In this document: piece after piece, positions 7,703-14,105 of the stretch
How positions within the stretch are numbered: position 1 is the stretch's first letter
Layout: each line of letters starts with the position of its first letter
Assembly (NCBI GenBank): GCA_036403035.1
Contig: DASWRT010000157.1
Span: forward strand, 1 to 18,245
DNA from: DASWRT01 sp036403035
GTDB taxonomy: Bacteria; Pseudomonadota; Alphaproteobacteria; ATCC43930; CGMCC-115725
DNA: 18,245 bases
Reading direction: 5' to 3'
Notes under the pieces: model-generated
Seen by the model: only the letters and a program-made list of their open reading frames with translations
What the model was told of the DNA's origin: nothing
Databases searched by the model: none
Made by a program: the position numbers and the translations under genes

Positions 7703-8389
7703 ATGACGAGCGGCGGCGGTGCGTTGGCTTTCCTCCCCTTCGGCCCGGCCTTCGCCGGCTTCCTGCTGGCGTCGCTCGCCGTCAACGTCACGCCGGGGCC
7801 GGACATGCTCTATGTGATCGGGCGCAGCGTCGGGCAGGGGCGGCGAGCGGGGATCGTCGCGGCGCTCGGCGTCTTCGCCGGATGCCTCGTCCATATCGCC
7901 GCCGCCGCGGTCGGACTGGCGGCGCTGCTGGAGCTTGTCCCGGCGGCCTACCTCGTCCTGAAATATGCCGGCGTCGCCTATCTCCTCTATATCGGCTTGC
8001 GGATGATCCTTTCGGCCGGCACGTCGGCCGATGCAGCGGTGATGGGCAAGGCGCCGGCGGCGCCGCTCGGCGCGATCTTCCGCCAGGGCGTGGTCACGAA
8101 CGCGCTCAATCCCAAGGTCGCGCTGTTCTTCCTCGCCTTCCTGCCTCAGTTCGTCGACCACGGCGCCGCTGCCGCCACGGCGTCGGCGTCGCCGGCCCTT
8201 CAGATGCTGGCGCTCGGGCTCGTGTTCGACGTCGGCGGACTGCTGGTCAATGGCGGCGTCGCCTGCGGCTTCGGCACGGCCGGCGACTGGCTGCGCCGCC
8301 GGCCGGGCGTCTGGCGGTGGCAGCAGCGCGCGACCGGCGGCATCTTCGTTGCAATCGCCTTGCGGCTCGCCCTGCCGGAACGGCGGTGA
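7703..8389 (+). CDS. LysE/RhtB-family amino-acid exporter
   Basis: A 228-residue, very hydrophobic protein with about six membrane segments. The family signature NVTPGPDMLYVIGRS sits at residues 28-42. GRRAGIVAALGVFAGCLVH follows, then LKYAGVAYLLYIGLRMI, then GVVTNALNPKVALFFLAFLPQF. Members export amino acids or small amines (Lys/Arg, homoserine, threonine, Leu, Cys derivatives) through the inner membrane, and the substrate cannot be read from sequence. The AAGGTG site lies 6 bases before the ATG. Its 37-bp spacing from tsaD suggests co-transcription, and a terminator-like hairpin follows its stop. Whether it exports anything made by the downstream dioxygenase or radical SAM enzyme is conjecture. 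Confidence 0.92.
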   Translation: MTSGGGALAFLPFGPAFAGFLLASLAVNVTPGPDMLYVIGRSVGQGRRAGIVAALGVFAGCLVHIAAAAVGLAALLELVPAAYLVLKYAGVAYLLYIGLRMILSAGTSADAAVMGKAPAAPLGAIFRQGVVTNALNPKVALFFLAFLPQFVDHGAAAATASASPALQMLALGLVFDVGGLLVNGGVACGFGTAGDWLRRRPGVWRWQQRATGGIFVAIALRLALPERR

Positions 8390-8398
8390 CGCGGAGAG

Positions 8399-8452
8399 CG
8401 GGGGCGCAGGCGCGGCGGCATGCCGAACAGTTGGCCGCATGCCCCCGGTTTT
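8399..8452 (+). terminator. Terminator-like alternative hairpins after the LysE-family gene
   Basis: CGGGGGC (8399-8405) can pair with GCCCCCG (8441-8447), directly followed by GTTTT. A shorter hairpin, GGCATGC (8417-8423) with GCATGCC (8437-8443), shares the same 3' arm. Either structure ends at a short T-run ten or more bases after the exporter stop codon, so this is the likely end of a tsaD-lysE transcript. Confidence 0.55.
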
Positions 8453-8516
8453 CTCTGCCACGGTTGAGAAATGCTGACTTGTGCGGGATCGCAGATGCAG
8501 TGCATTGTGATGGTAG

Positions 8517-8542
8517 CCTTGCCATAGCAAGGAGGAATCGAC
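8517..8542 (+). promoter_or_regulatory. Hairpin overlapping a strong Shine-Dalgarno site before the PhyH-type gene
   Basis: AAGGAGG (8529-8535) lies seven bases before the ATG at 8543, the strongest ribosome site in the window. Its first half is the 3' arm of a perfect hairpin CCTTGC/GCAAGG (8517-8522 and 8527-8532, loop CATA). Folding would therefore partly mask the site. An ATGG/CCAT pairing (8510-8513 with 8522-8525) could compete and release it. Confidence 0.5.
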
Positions 8543-9349
8543 ATGCAGCTCACCGCGTCGCAGATCGATCGCTTTCGGAAGGACGGATTTCTCGTGCTTC
8601 CGAATCTATTCTCTGCGGAAGAGGTAGCAGTCCTTCGGGCGGCGCTGCCGGTCGTCTACGCGGAGGATACGCCGGCCAACATCCGCGAGAAGCGCAGCGG
8701 CAAGGTCCGGACCTCCATGGGGCTGCATCTGCGCCATGACGCGTTCGCCCGGCTGGTGCGGCATCCCCGGCTGATCGAGCCGGCGATTCAGATCCTCGGC
8801 GACGACCGGCTGTACGTTCAGCAGGTGAAGGTCAATACGAAGCCGGCGTTCGACGGCGAGATCTGGCAGTGGCACTACGACTTCGCCACGCACCATAACG
8901 GGGATGGCGTTCCCGCCCCGCTTGCGCTGAACCTTCACGTCTTCCTTGATGACGTCACCGAGTTCAACGGACCCCTATGGTTCATCAAGGGCTCGCATCG
9001 CGACGACCCGGTTGCCGCGATGTTCGATGCGGAGACCACGAGCTATGCCTTCTGGGTCGTCGACAACGACTCCGTGACGCGGCTCGTCGAGAAGGGCGGT
9101 ATCGCTTCGGCAACCGGACCGGCCGGCACAGCGCTCATCTTCGTCGACGGCATCGTGCATTGCTCGCCGAGCAACATGTCGCCCTGGAATAGGCAGATCT
9201 TCTCGCTGATCGTCAATCCCGTCTCGAATGCCCCGACGCGGCGCCGGCGCCCCGACTACCAGCATCATCATGACCTCGCGCCCATCGTGCCGTTGGCCGA
9301 CGATTGCCTGGTGGCTCACGCCAAGTCACCGGTCGAGGCGGTAGGCTGA
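8543..9349 (+). CDS. PhyH/EctD-type Fe(II)/2-oxoglutarate-dependent dioxygenase
   Basis: A 268-residue soluble enzyme of the phytanoyl-CoA dioxygenase superfamily. The Fe(II) triad is visible as His111 and Asp113 in WQWHYDF and His206 in GIVHCSPSN. Arg217 in SPWNRQIFS is placed 11 residues after the distal His, as expected for binding the 2-oxoglutarate carboxylate. The stretch HYDFATHHNGDGVP and NGPLWFIKGSH recall the ectoine hydroxylase branch, but no ectABC genes are present, so it should not be called EctD. Such enzymes hydroxylate or halogenate free amino acids, lipids or natural-product intermediates, and the substrate here is unknown. Its codon use is less GC-extreme than tsaD or gpsA. 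It has its own strong ribosome site, follows a terminator-like hairpin, and is convergent with a radical SAM gene. Confidence 0.9.
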   Translation: MQLTASQIDRFRKDGFLVLPNLFSAEEVAVLRAALPVVYAEDTPANIREKRSGKVRTSMGLHLRHDAFARLVRHPRLIEPAIQILGDDRLYVQQVKVNTKPAFDGEIWQWHYDFATHHNGDGVPAPLALNLHVFLDDVTEFNGPLWFIKGSHRDDPVAAMFDAETTSYAFWVVDNDSVTRLVEKGGIASATGPAGTALIFVDGIVHCSPSNMSPWNRQIFSLIVNPVSNAPTRRRRPDYQHHHDLAPIVPLADDCLVAHAKSPVEAVG

Positions 9350-9525
9350 GGCGCGGCGGATCGGGCCGCGGCGGATGAACGGGATGTGTCGGCAGCAGGT
9401 GCTTTCCCCATCCCTCCGCCAGGGCTGACGCCAAGCCGCCGACTGCAAACGCCGCGTCTTGGATAGGGCGCAGTGCGTACCTCGCACGGCGCGGATGATT
9501 CCTGCGGTTTGAGACGGAAGCTTTA

Positions 9526-9551
9526 CGGATGCGGCCGATCGGCCGCATCCG
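9526..9551. terminator. Perfect 26-bp palindrome between convergent dioxygenase and radical SAM genes
   Basis: The half-site CGGATGCGGCCGA is followed by its exact reverse complement with no spacer, centred between 9538 and 9539. It begins 17 bases after the radical SAM stop codon (minus strand) and 177 bases after the dioxygenase stop. It has no U-run on either side, but its position suits a bidirectional 3'-end hairpin. A protein-binding palindrome is the alternative. Confidence 0.5.
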
Positions 9552-9567
9552 CCTGACGGCACCGCGG

Positions 9568-11178
9568 TCAGTTGGCAGTCAGGATCTCGAAAGCCTGCAA
9601 CGGCGCGAGCCGATAGGATCCGTCGTCGTCGTGCTGGATAAGCTTGTTTTCGACGATGTCCTTGTCGATGAACATCGACGTCTTCTTTCCGCCTCGACGG
9701 ATTTTTTCGTTGATCAATCGGATCGAGTATTCGACCGTCCGGTAGATGCGGTCCGCATCGACCGCCGTCGTCCTCGGCTGCGACTCGCCAACCGATTCGC
9801 ATATCCGGAAGATGCCGTGATACTCGGGCAGGGAATAGTTCATCGTGCTGGAGACCCGCGGCAGGAAATGTCCTCCAGTGATCGGCGCTTCGCCGGTGGG
9901 GCGTACGCATGTGTACGCCGGATGGTTGGGCATGTCCGCCGCCAGGCTGCCCGGCATGAAGCGCAGCATGTTGAAGTTCAGGAAGTCCGGATCGCACTCT
10001 TCGAGACCGAACCGAATGGCTTCGGCGTCGTCTTCGAACGTCGTCGGAGCGTAGCCGATCACCTCGGTGCGATCCTCATTGAGGATTGCCTTGGGTAGCC
10101 CGAGGATCAGGAAAAGGCTGCTCGGAAGTCCGGTGGCGGTCATGCTGCGATACACGCTGCGCACTTGGTCGAGATAGGTATGCGCCCGCGAGAGCTTCTG
10201 CGCGAGGGACCCGTTGAACTTGTCGATGGCGAGCGCGACGCCCGGATGGACGTGCTCCACGCCGCAGAACATATACCGGCAGCCATGCTGGACGAAATGG
10301 TGCATCAGGTCGGGATCGATCCGGTCGATACGCGTATTCGAGCCCCAGATGAAGCCTTCCTCGTGCAGGATCTCCGCCTGCTTCCGCGCCCGCCGTTCGC
10401 TTATGCTGAACGTGTCGACATCCAGGTAGGCTGCCGAATAGCCTTCGTCCTTGAGTCTCCGAAGCTGAGCGCGCAACGCCTCGTCGGAAACCCAGACGAC
10501 ATTGTTTCCCTCTTCGCTCTTGTTGCAGAAGGCGCAGGCATAGGGGCAGCCGCGCTGCGTGAAGATCTGGGCAGTCTTTGCCTGTCGGCCGTCGACGCGG
10601 AAGATGTCCATGTTGTGCCGTTCGGGAACGTGGACGAACCCGAAATTCTGGTCGAAACAGTCGAGATCGGTCGTGCGCTCGGCGATCGACCGTCGGAACC
10701 GGCCACCCGCATCGATATAGCAAATCCCGCGGAGTCGCGGGCGATCCTCGAAGAACGTGCCCCGAGCCACGGACTTGGCGATCTCGATGATACCTGCCTC
10801 GCCCTCACCGTCGAAGTAGCCCGATATCCATGGGCTGAGCCGCGCGATGTCCTCGACGCCCTTCGTTGCGTAGCCGCCGACCACGATTGGTACGTGGCTG
10901 CGGGACAAGCGCTGCAAATGGTCGGCAACCATGCGGACGGTCACGTCGAGTTCGGGCCATTGCGGCGTCATCGCACCCGCAAACGCGACGATGTCAGCGT
11001 CTTGAACTTCGCGGAGCAGGTCGTCCGCCGTGACGTCCGGCCGTTCGAGATCAATCTGAACGACGTTCTTGAAGCCATTCCGCGTCAGGCAACTCGCGAG
11101 CACCGGCAGCGCCTTGTTGGCGCCGTTAAAGCTGCGGTAGCGGAGTCTTTCGCCGACAAGCAAAAACTTGACGCTCAT
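9568..11178 (-). CDS. B12-binding-type radical SAM enzyme of unknown substrate
   Basis: A 536-residue protein. The N-terminal Rossmann-like domain (about 1-140; VKFLLVGERLRYRSF, ADIVAFAGAMTPQWPELD, PIVVGGYATKG, GEGEAGIIEI) matches the cobalamin-binding domain of class B radical SAM proteins. The DxHxxG base-off cobalamin motif is not visible. The radical SAM core carries the 4Fe-4S motif CPYACAFC (Cys211, Cys215, Cys218), preceded by FTQRG, and later YLDVDTFSI, NTRIDRIDPDLM and MFCGVEHVHPG blocks. The C-terminal third (about 400-536) is not recognised. Related enzymes perform methylations, ring contractions or other radical steps in cofactor, lipid and natural-product pathways, and none can be assigned here. 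The start at 11178 is chosen because an AGGG site is five bases upstream and the domain begins there. The frame extends 28 codons upstream into AT-rich DNA without plausible sequence. Confidence 0.85.
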   Translation of the reverse strand: MSVKFLLVGERLRYRSFNGANKALPVLASCLTRNGFKNVVQIDLERPDVTADDLLREVQDADIVAFAGAMTPQWPELDVTVRMVADHLQRLSRSHVPIVVGGYATKGVEDIARLSPWISGYFDGEGEAGIIEIAKSVARGTFFEDRPRLRGICYIDAGGRFRRSIAERTTDLDCFDQNFGFVHVPERHNMDIFRVDGRQAKTAQIFTQRGCPYACAFCNKSEEGNNVVWVSDEALRAQLRRLKDEGYSAAYLDVDTFSISERRARKQAEILHEEGFIWGSNTRIDRIDPDLMHHFVQHGCRYMFCGVEHVHPGVALAIDKFNGSLAQKLSRAHTYLDQVRSVYRSMTATGLPSSLFLILGLPKAILNEDRTEVIGYAPTTFEDDAEAIRFGLEECDPDFLNFNMLRFMPGSLAADMPNHPAYTCVRPTGEAPITGGHFLPRVSSTMNYSLPEYHGIFRICESVGESQPRTTAVDADRIYRTVEYSIRLINEKIRRGGKKTSMFIDKDIVENKLIQHDDDGSYRLAPLQAFEILTAN

Positions 11179-11773
11179 AAGAACCCTGCCCTTTCTACGC
11201 GGTGATGGGGATTTGATTTTTTGAATTAAGATGAATTCTCGAAATAATAATATTCGAAACATTATATTTTGTTTTTCGCGAAGGGATTCTATCTTTGATA
11301 TTGAGTTTCCTTCAAAAATTTAAGTCCTGATTGATTTTACTCGTGGGTTGTTAAGCATGATTATTTTAACACGGCCTAAAATTTTTGCAATTCATGAACA
11401 AATCTTATGCAGTCTAAAGATTTCTTGCATTGATAGGATGGGAATTTGATGCTGATCAACTTGCCGCTCCCGCGACGGCATCGGCGGGTGAATGCAACCG
11501 ACAAATGCATGAGGATCGAACGCCCGATACTTGCGAGTGCATCCTTCATCGGTCGTGATCTTCTTGATTGAGTGTATCCCCTCGCCGCCAATAAGGTCTG
11601 CCGGCACGGGCACGAAGGACGCGGCAAAATCGGGAGTTCGACGAAGTGACCAGCAGCGGAATGGCCATCGCCGGTGTGTGGCCAAGGCTTGGCATGCTCC
11701 ATGCCTTCGGGCGCAGCATCGAGCCGGGACGCCGTGCGGGCGTTGCCGGCGTGCTCGCAACGCCGGAGCAGAG
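11179..11773. other. 595-bp gene-free spacer with an AT-rich core between the radical SAM gene and gpsA
   Basis: Bases about 11205-11430 are strikingly AT-rich against the GC-rich surroundings. The right part (11450-11773) returns to ordinary composition. The stretch contains a TATAAT on the minus strand (11266-11261), about 83 bp before the radical SAM start. It also has a TCGAA/TTCGA inverted repeat (11240-11258) and a 7-bp hairpin AAATCTT/AAGATTT (11400-11423). Only very short open frames are present, and none was recognised. It reads as a promoter region plus an insertion junction or decayed sequence. Confidence 0.6.
11261..11266 (-). promoter_or_regulatory. Possible -10 element for the radical SAM gene
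   Basis: An exact TATAAT on the minus strand in AT-rich DNA. No good -35 hexamer is seen 16-18 bp upstream (GAATCC at 17), so an activator or chance occurrence is possible. Confidence 0.3.
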
Positions 11774-12787
11774 ATGATGGAACGCCTCGCCGTGATCGGC
11801 GGCGGCGCATGGGGAACGGCGTTGGCGATGACCGTGCGCCGCGCCGGTCGCGAGGCCGTGTTGTGGGCGCGCGACGCTGATGTGGTCGAGTCGGTGAACC
11901 GCGGTCACGAGAACCCGGCCTACCTGCCGGGCGTCGACCTCGATCCGGCGATCCGCGCCACCACCGACCTCGCCGACGCGGCGCAACGGGCCGAGACCGT
12001 GCTGCTCGTCGTTCCCGCCCAGCACCTGCGCGCCGTCGCCAGACGGCTCCGCCCGCATTTGCCGCCGGGCGTGCCGGTGCTGCTCTGTGCAAAAGGCGTC
12101 GAACAGGGCAGCCTCGCGTTGATGACCGAAGTCGCCGCCGAGGAACTGCCGGAAGCGCCGCAGGCGGTGCTCTCTGGGCCGACCTTCGCCGCCGAAGTGG
12201 CGCGCGGGCTGCCGACGGCGGTGACCGTCGCCGCGACGGATCCCGATCTCGCGGCGCGCTTCGCGGCGGCGCTCGGCACGCCGTCCTTCCGCCCCTATGC
12301 CTCGGACGACCCGGTCGGGGCGGAGATCGGCGGCGCGGTGAAGAACGTGCTGGCGATCGCCTGCGGCATCGTCGTCGGGCGGCGGCTCGGCGACAATGCG
12401 CGGGCGGCGCTGATCACGCGCGGGCTGGCGGAGATCGTCCGGCTCGCGGTGGCGAAGGGCGGCCGGGCGGAGACGCTGACGGGGCTGTCGGGGCTGGGCG
12501 ACCTGACGCTGACCTGCACGGCGATGCAGTCGCGCAATCACTCGCTCGGCGTCGCGCTCGGCGAGGGGCGGGCGCTGGCCGACGTGCTGGCCGGGCGTCG
12601 CTCGGTCGCCGAGGGGGTCGCCTCGGCAGCCTCGGTGACGGCGCTGGCGGCGCGTCTGGGTGTGGAGGTGCCGATCGCCGCGGCGGTGGACTCGATCTTG
12701 CATCGCGATGCTGCGATCGATGAGACGATCGCGCGGCTTCTGGCCCGCCCGTTCCGGCGCGAGACGATTCTCGCGGCGGAATGTTGA
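11774..12787 (+). CDS. gpsA: NAD(P)-dependent glycerol-3-phosphate dehydrogenase
   Basis: GpsA reduces dihydroxyacetone phosphate to sn-glycerol-3-phosphate in the cytoplasm, the backbone for phospholipid synthesis. The 337-residue product has the dinucleotide-binding GGGAWGTALA (9-18), LLVVPAQHLR (77-86), LLCAKG with Lys107, LSGPTFAAEVA (133-143), GGAVKNVLAIACG with catalytic Lys190, and TGLSGLGDLTLTC near residue 240. GGAG lies five bases before the ATG at 11774. A second ATG follows immediately at 11777 and is equally possible. In many Alphaproteobacteria gpsA directly follows tsaD, whereas here the two are about 4.1 kb apart. Confidence 0.96.
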   Translation: MMERLAVIGGGAWGTALAMTVRRAGREAVLWARDADVVESVNRGHENPAYLPGVDLDPAIRATTDLADAAQRAETVLLVVPAQHLRAVARRLRPHLPPGVPVLLCAKGVEQGSLALMTEVAAEELPEAPQAVLSGPTFAAEVARGLPTAVTVAATDPDLAARFAAALGTPSFRPYASDDPVGAEIGGAVKNVLAIACGIVVGRRLGDNARAALITRGLAEIVRLAVAKGGRAETLTGLSGLGDLTLTCTAMQSRNHSLGVALGEGRALADVLAGRRSVAEGVASAASVTALAARLGVEVPIAAAVDSILHRDAAIDETIARLLARPFRRETILAAEC

Positions 12788-13005
12788 ACTTTCAAAACTC
12801 GGTAGTGAAACCTTAACGTTGGGCAATTTATGGTGACATTGAGAGGCATCGGAAGTACTCTCGTCAGGCGAGTCGTCCTACGGAAGTTCGCGCGCTTGCA
12901 GCAGCATCTTCTTCCACCCCTGCCAGACCGGCCCCCCGCGAGAGGGCTTAGGGTCGGACGCTTCGCCTCCAGCAACGCCTGCCGCCATGCGGTCAGGCGT
13001 TTTTT
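12788..13005 (+). ncRNA. Long gpsA 3' UTR or candidate small RNA ending in an intrinsic terminator
   Basis: A 186-bp stretch without a plausible gene separates the gpsA stop from a strong intrinsic terminator. That is long for a simple 3' UTR. It has short local hairpins (ACTC...GAGT at 12855-12871) and C/G-rich segments. No convincing promoter was found by eye and no known RNA family was recognised. Reported as a candidate only. Confidence 0.25.
12974..13005 (+). terminator. Intrinsic terminator between gpsA and phoH
   Basis: AACGCCTG + CCGC, loop CAT, GCGG + T + CAGGCGTT forms a 12-bp stem with one bulge, running directly into a six-T tract (13000-13005). It is the clearest intrinsic terminator in the window. 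An in-frame ATG for phoH at 12987 falls inside this loop, which argues against that start. Confidence 0.88.
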
Positions 13006-13046
13006 GTTGCCTGCGATACCCCCTCGTCTCTCTCCAGAGACCTTTT

Positions 13047-13052
13047 GAGGAG
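13047..13052 (+). promoter_or_regulatory. Ribosome binding site fixing the phoH start
   Basis: GAGGAG lies six bases before the ATG at 13059 and supports this start over the upstream ATG at 12987, which sits in the terminator hairpin. Confidence 0.75.
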
Positions 13053-13058
13053 ATCCTG

Positions 13059-13817
13059 ATGGCCAAGCGTTCGGTCCGCAATGCGATGGCGATGCGCGTC
13101 AATGACTCGAAAGTCACGAGCCTGTTCGACAACGGCTGGGACCCGCTCGCCCGGCACATGGAGTCGCTGCAGAACGGAGGCGATCGGGATCAGAGTTACG
13201 TCCGCAAGGTCCGGCCGCAAAGCGAGAACCAGCAGGCGCTGATGGAGGCGATCGCCAACCACCACCTCACGCTCGCCCTCGGTCCGGCCGGAACCGGCAA
13301 GACCTATCTCGCGGTGACGGCGGCGGTCGAGGCGCTGGAAGCCGGCCGGGTCGGCCGGATCGTGCTGACGCGGCCGGCGGTCGAGGCGGGCGAGAGCCTG
13401 GGTTTTCTGCCCGGCGACATGCATGAGAAGCTCGCTCCGTACCTGCGGCCGCTCTACGACGCGCTCAACGAGCGGATCGGCGGCAAGCGGGTGCGCGCCC
13501 TGATGACCGAGGGGGCGATCGAGATCGCACCGATCGCCTATATGCGCGGGCGCACGCTGAACAACGCCTTCGTGGTGATCGACGAGGCGCAGAACTGCAC
13601 CTACGGCCAGATCAAGATGCTGCTGACGCGGCTGGGCTGGCACTCGACGATGGTGCTGACCGGCGATCCGGACCAGAGCGATCTGCTGGAGGGCCTGTCC
13701 GGCCTCGCCGACATCGCGGACCGGCTGGAGAAGGTCCCGAACATCGCGGTGGTGCGCCTCACCGACCGCGACATCGTCCGCCACCCGCTCGTCGCCGAGA
13801 TGCTGACGGTTCTCTAA
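13059..13817 (+). CDS. PhoH-family ATPase
   Basis: A 252-residue P-loop protein. Walker A is GPAGTGKT (75-82) and Walker B is FVVIDEAQN (171-179). RPAVEAGESLGFLPGD (105-120) and the helicase-like motifs TGDPDQSDL (201-209) and LTDRDIVRHPLV near the C-terminus are typical of PhoH. PhoH proteins couple ATP binding to RNA handling. The YbeZ branch works beside the ribosome-maturation endonuclease YbeY, but no ybeY follows here and the N-terminal domain of YbeZ is absent. This is therefore the short PhoH type, with no assigned physiological role. The gene stands alone between an intrinsic terminator and a structured repeat, so it is probably monocistronic. Confidence 0.92.
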   Translation: MAKRSVRNAMAMRVNDSKVTSLFDNGWDPLARHMESLQNGGDRDQSYVRKVRPQSENQQALMEAIANHHLTLALGPAGTGKTYLAVTAAVEALEAGRVGRIVLTRPAVEAGESLGFLPGDMHEKLAPYLRPLYDALNERIGGKRVRALMTEGAIEIAPIAYMRGRTLNNAFVVIDEAQNCTYGQIKMLLTRLGWHSTMVLTGDPDQSDLLEGLSGLADIADRLEKVPNIAVVRLTDRDIVRHPLVAEMLTVL

Positions 13818-13846
13818 TAAATACAACGCGCTGAACGCTTTCTAAC

Positions 13847-13951
13847 GTAGGGGCGGCCCTCGGGCCACCTCTCGCCGGATCTTGGATCCGGCTGGCGGCA
13901 GGCGGAACTTTGTTCCGCCGAGAGCCCCGGCGAGGCGAGCCCCGCCCCTAC
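13847..13951. repeat. 105-bp cloverleaf-like nested inverted-repeat element after phoH
   Basis: Terminal 10-bp inverted arms GTAGGGGCGG/CCGCCCCTAC (13847-13856 and 13942-13951, first arm shown with its reverse complement; the right end reads CCCCGCCCCTAC, pairing with one G-C slip) enclose three hairpins. These are GGCCC/GGGCC (13855-13866), GCCGGATC/GATCCGGC (13874-13892) and GGCGGAAC/GTTCCGCC (13901-13919). The last two are perfect 8-bp stems with 3-base loops. Inverted ends of the GTAGGGGC type are common in dispersed intergenic repeats of GC-rich bacteria, so this is probably a repeat family member. It also follows the phoH stop by 29 bases and could end transcription. Confidence 0.75.
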
Positions 13952-14105
13952 AATTAGGAGCATGTTTTCAAGGCCGTCGGCGCGTTGGTGCCGGCGGCCA
14001 TTCTATTCGCGACGACCTCCAACCCAGTCCGGTCTGGTTGCGCCTCGGCGCGGCGATATGCTTAACGGCATGGCCCGCTTGCCACCGCCGGAGGAACTGA
14101 CCGCC

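Noticed and set aside
6469..7806. 445-codon minus-strand frame
   Set aside because: Antisense to tsaD, which has all family motifs.
8543..9349. Assigning the dioxygenase as ectoine hydroxylase (ectD)
   Set aside because: The metal and 2-oxoglutarate residues fit the superfamily, but no ectABC genes are present and the EctD signature is only partly matched.
9568..11178. Calling the radical SAM gene a specific enzyme such as BchE or a hopanoid methylase
   Set aside because: Only the general class is supported. No neighbouring pathway genes or diagnostic motifs were seen.
11392..11760. 122-codon minus-strand frame in the spacer before gpsA
   Set aside because: No recognisable motif, no ribosome site, unusual Arg/His/Cys composition, and it crosses the composition change. 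Too weak to call a gene.
11546..12826. 426-codon minus-strand frame
   Set aside because: Antisense to gpsA. Arg/His/Gln-rich with no recognisable domain.
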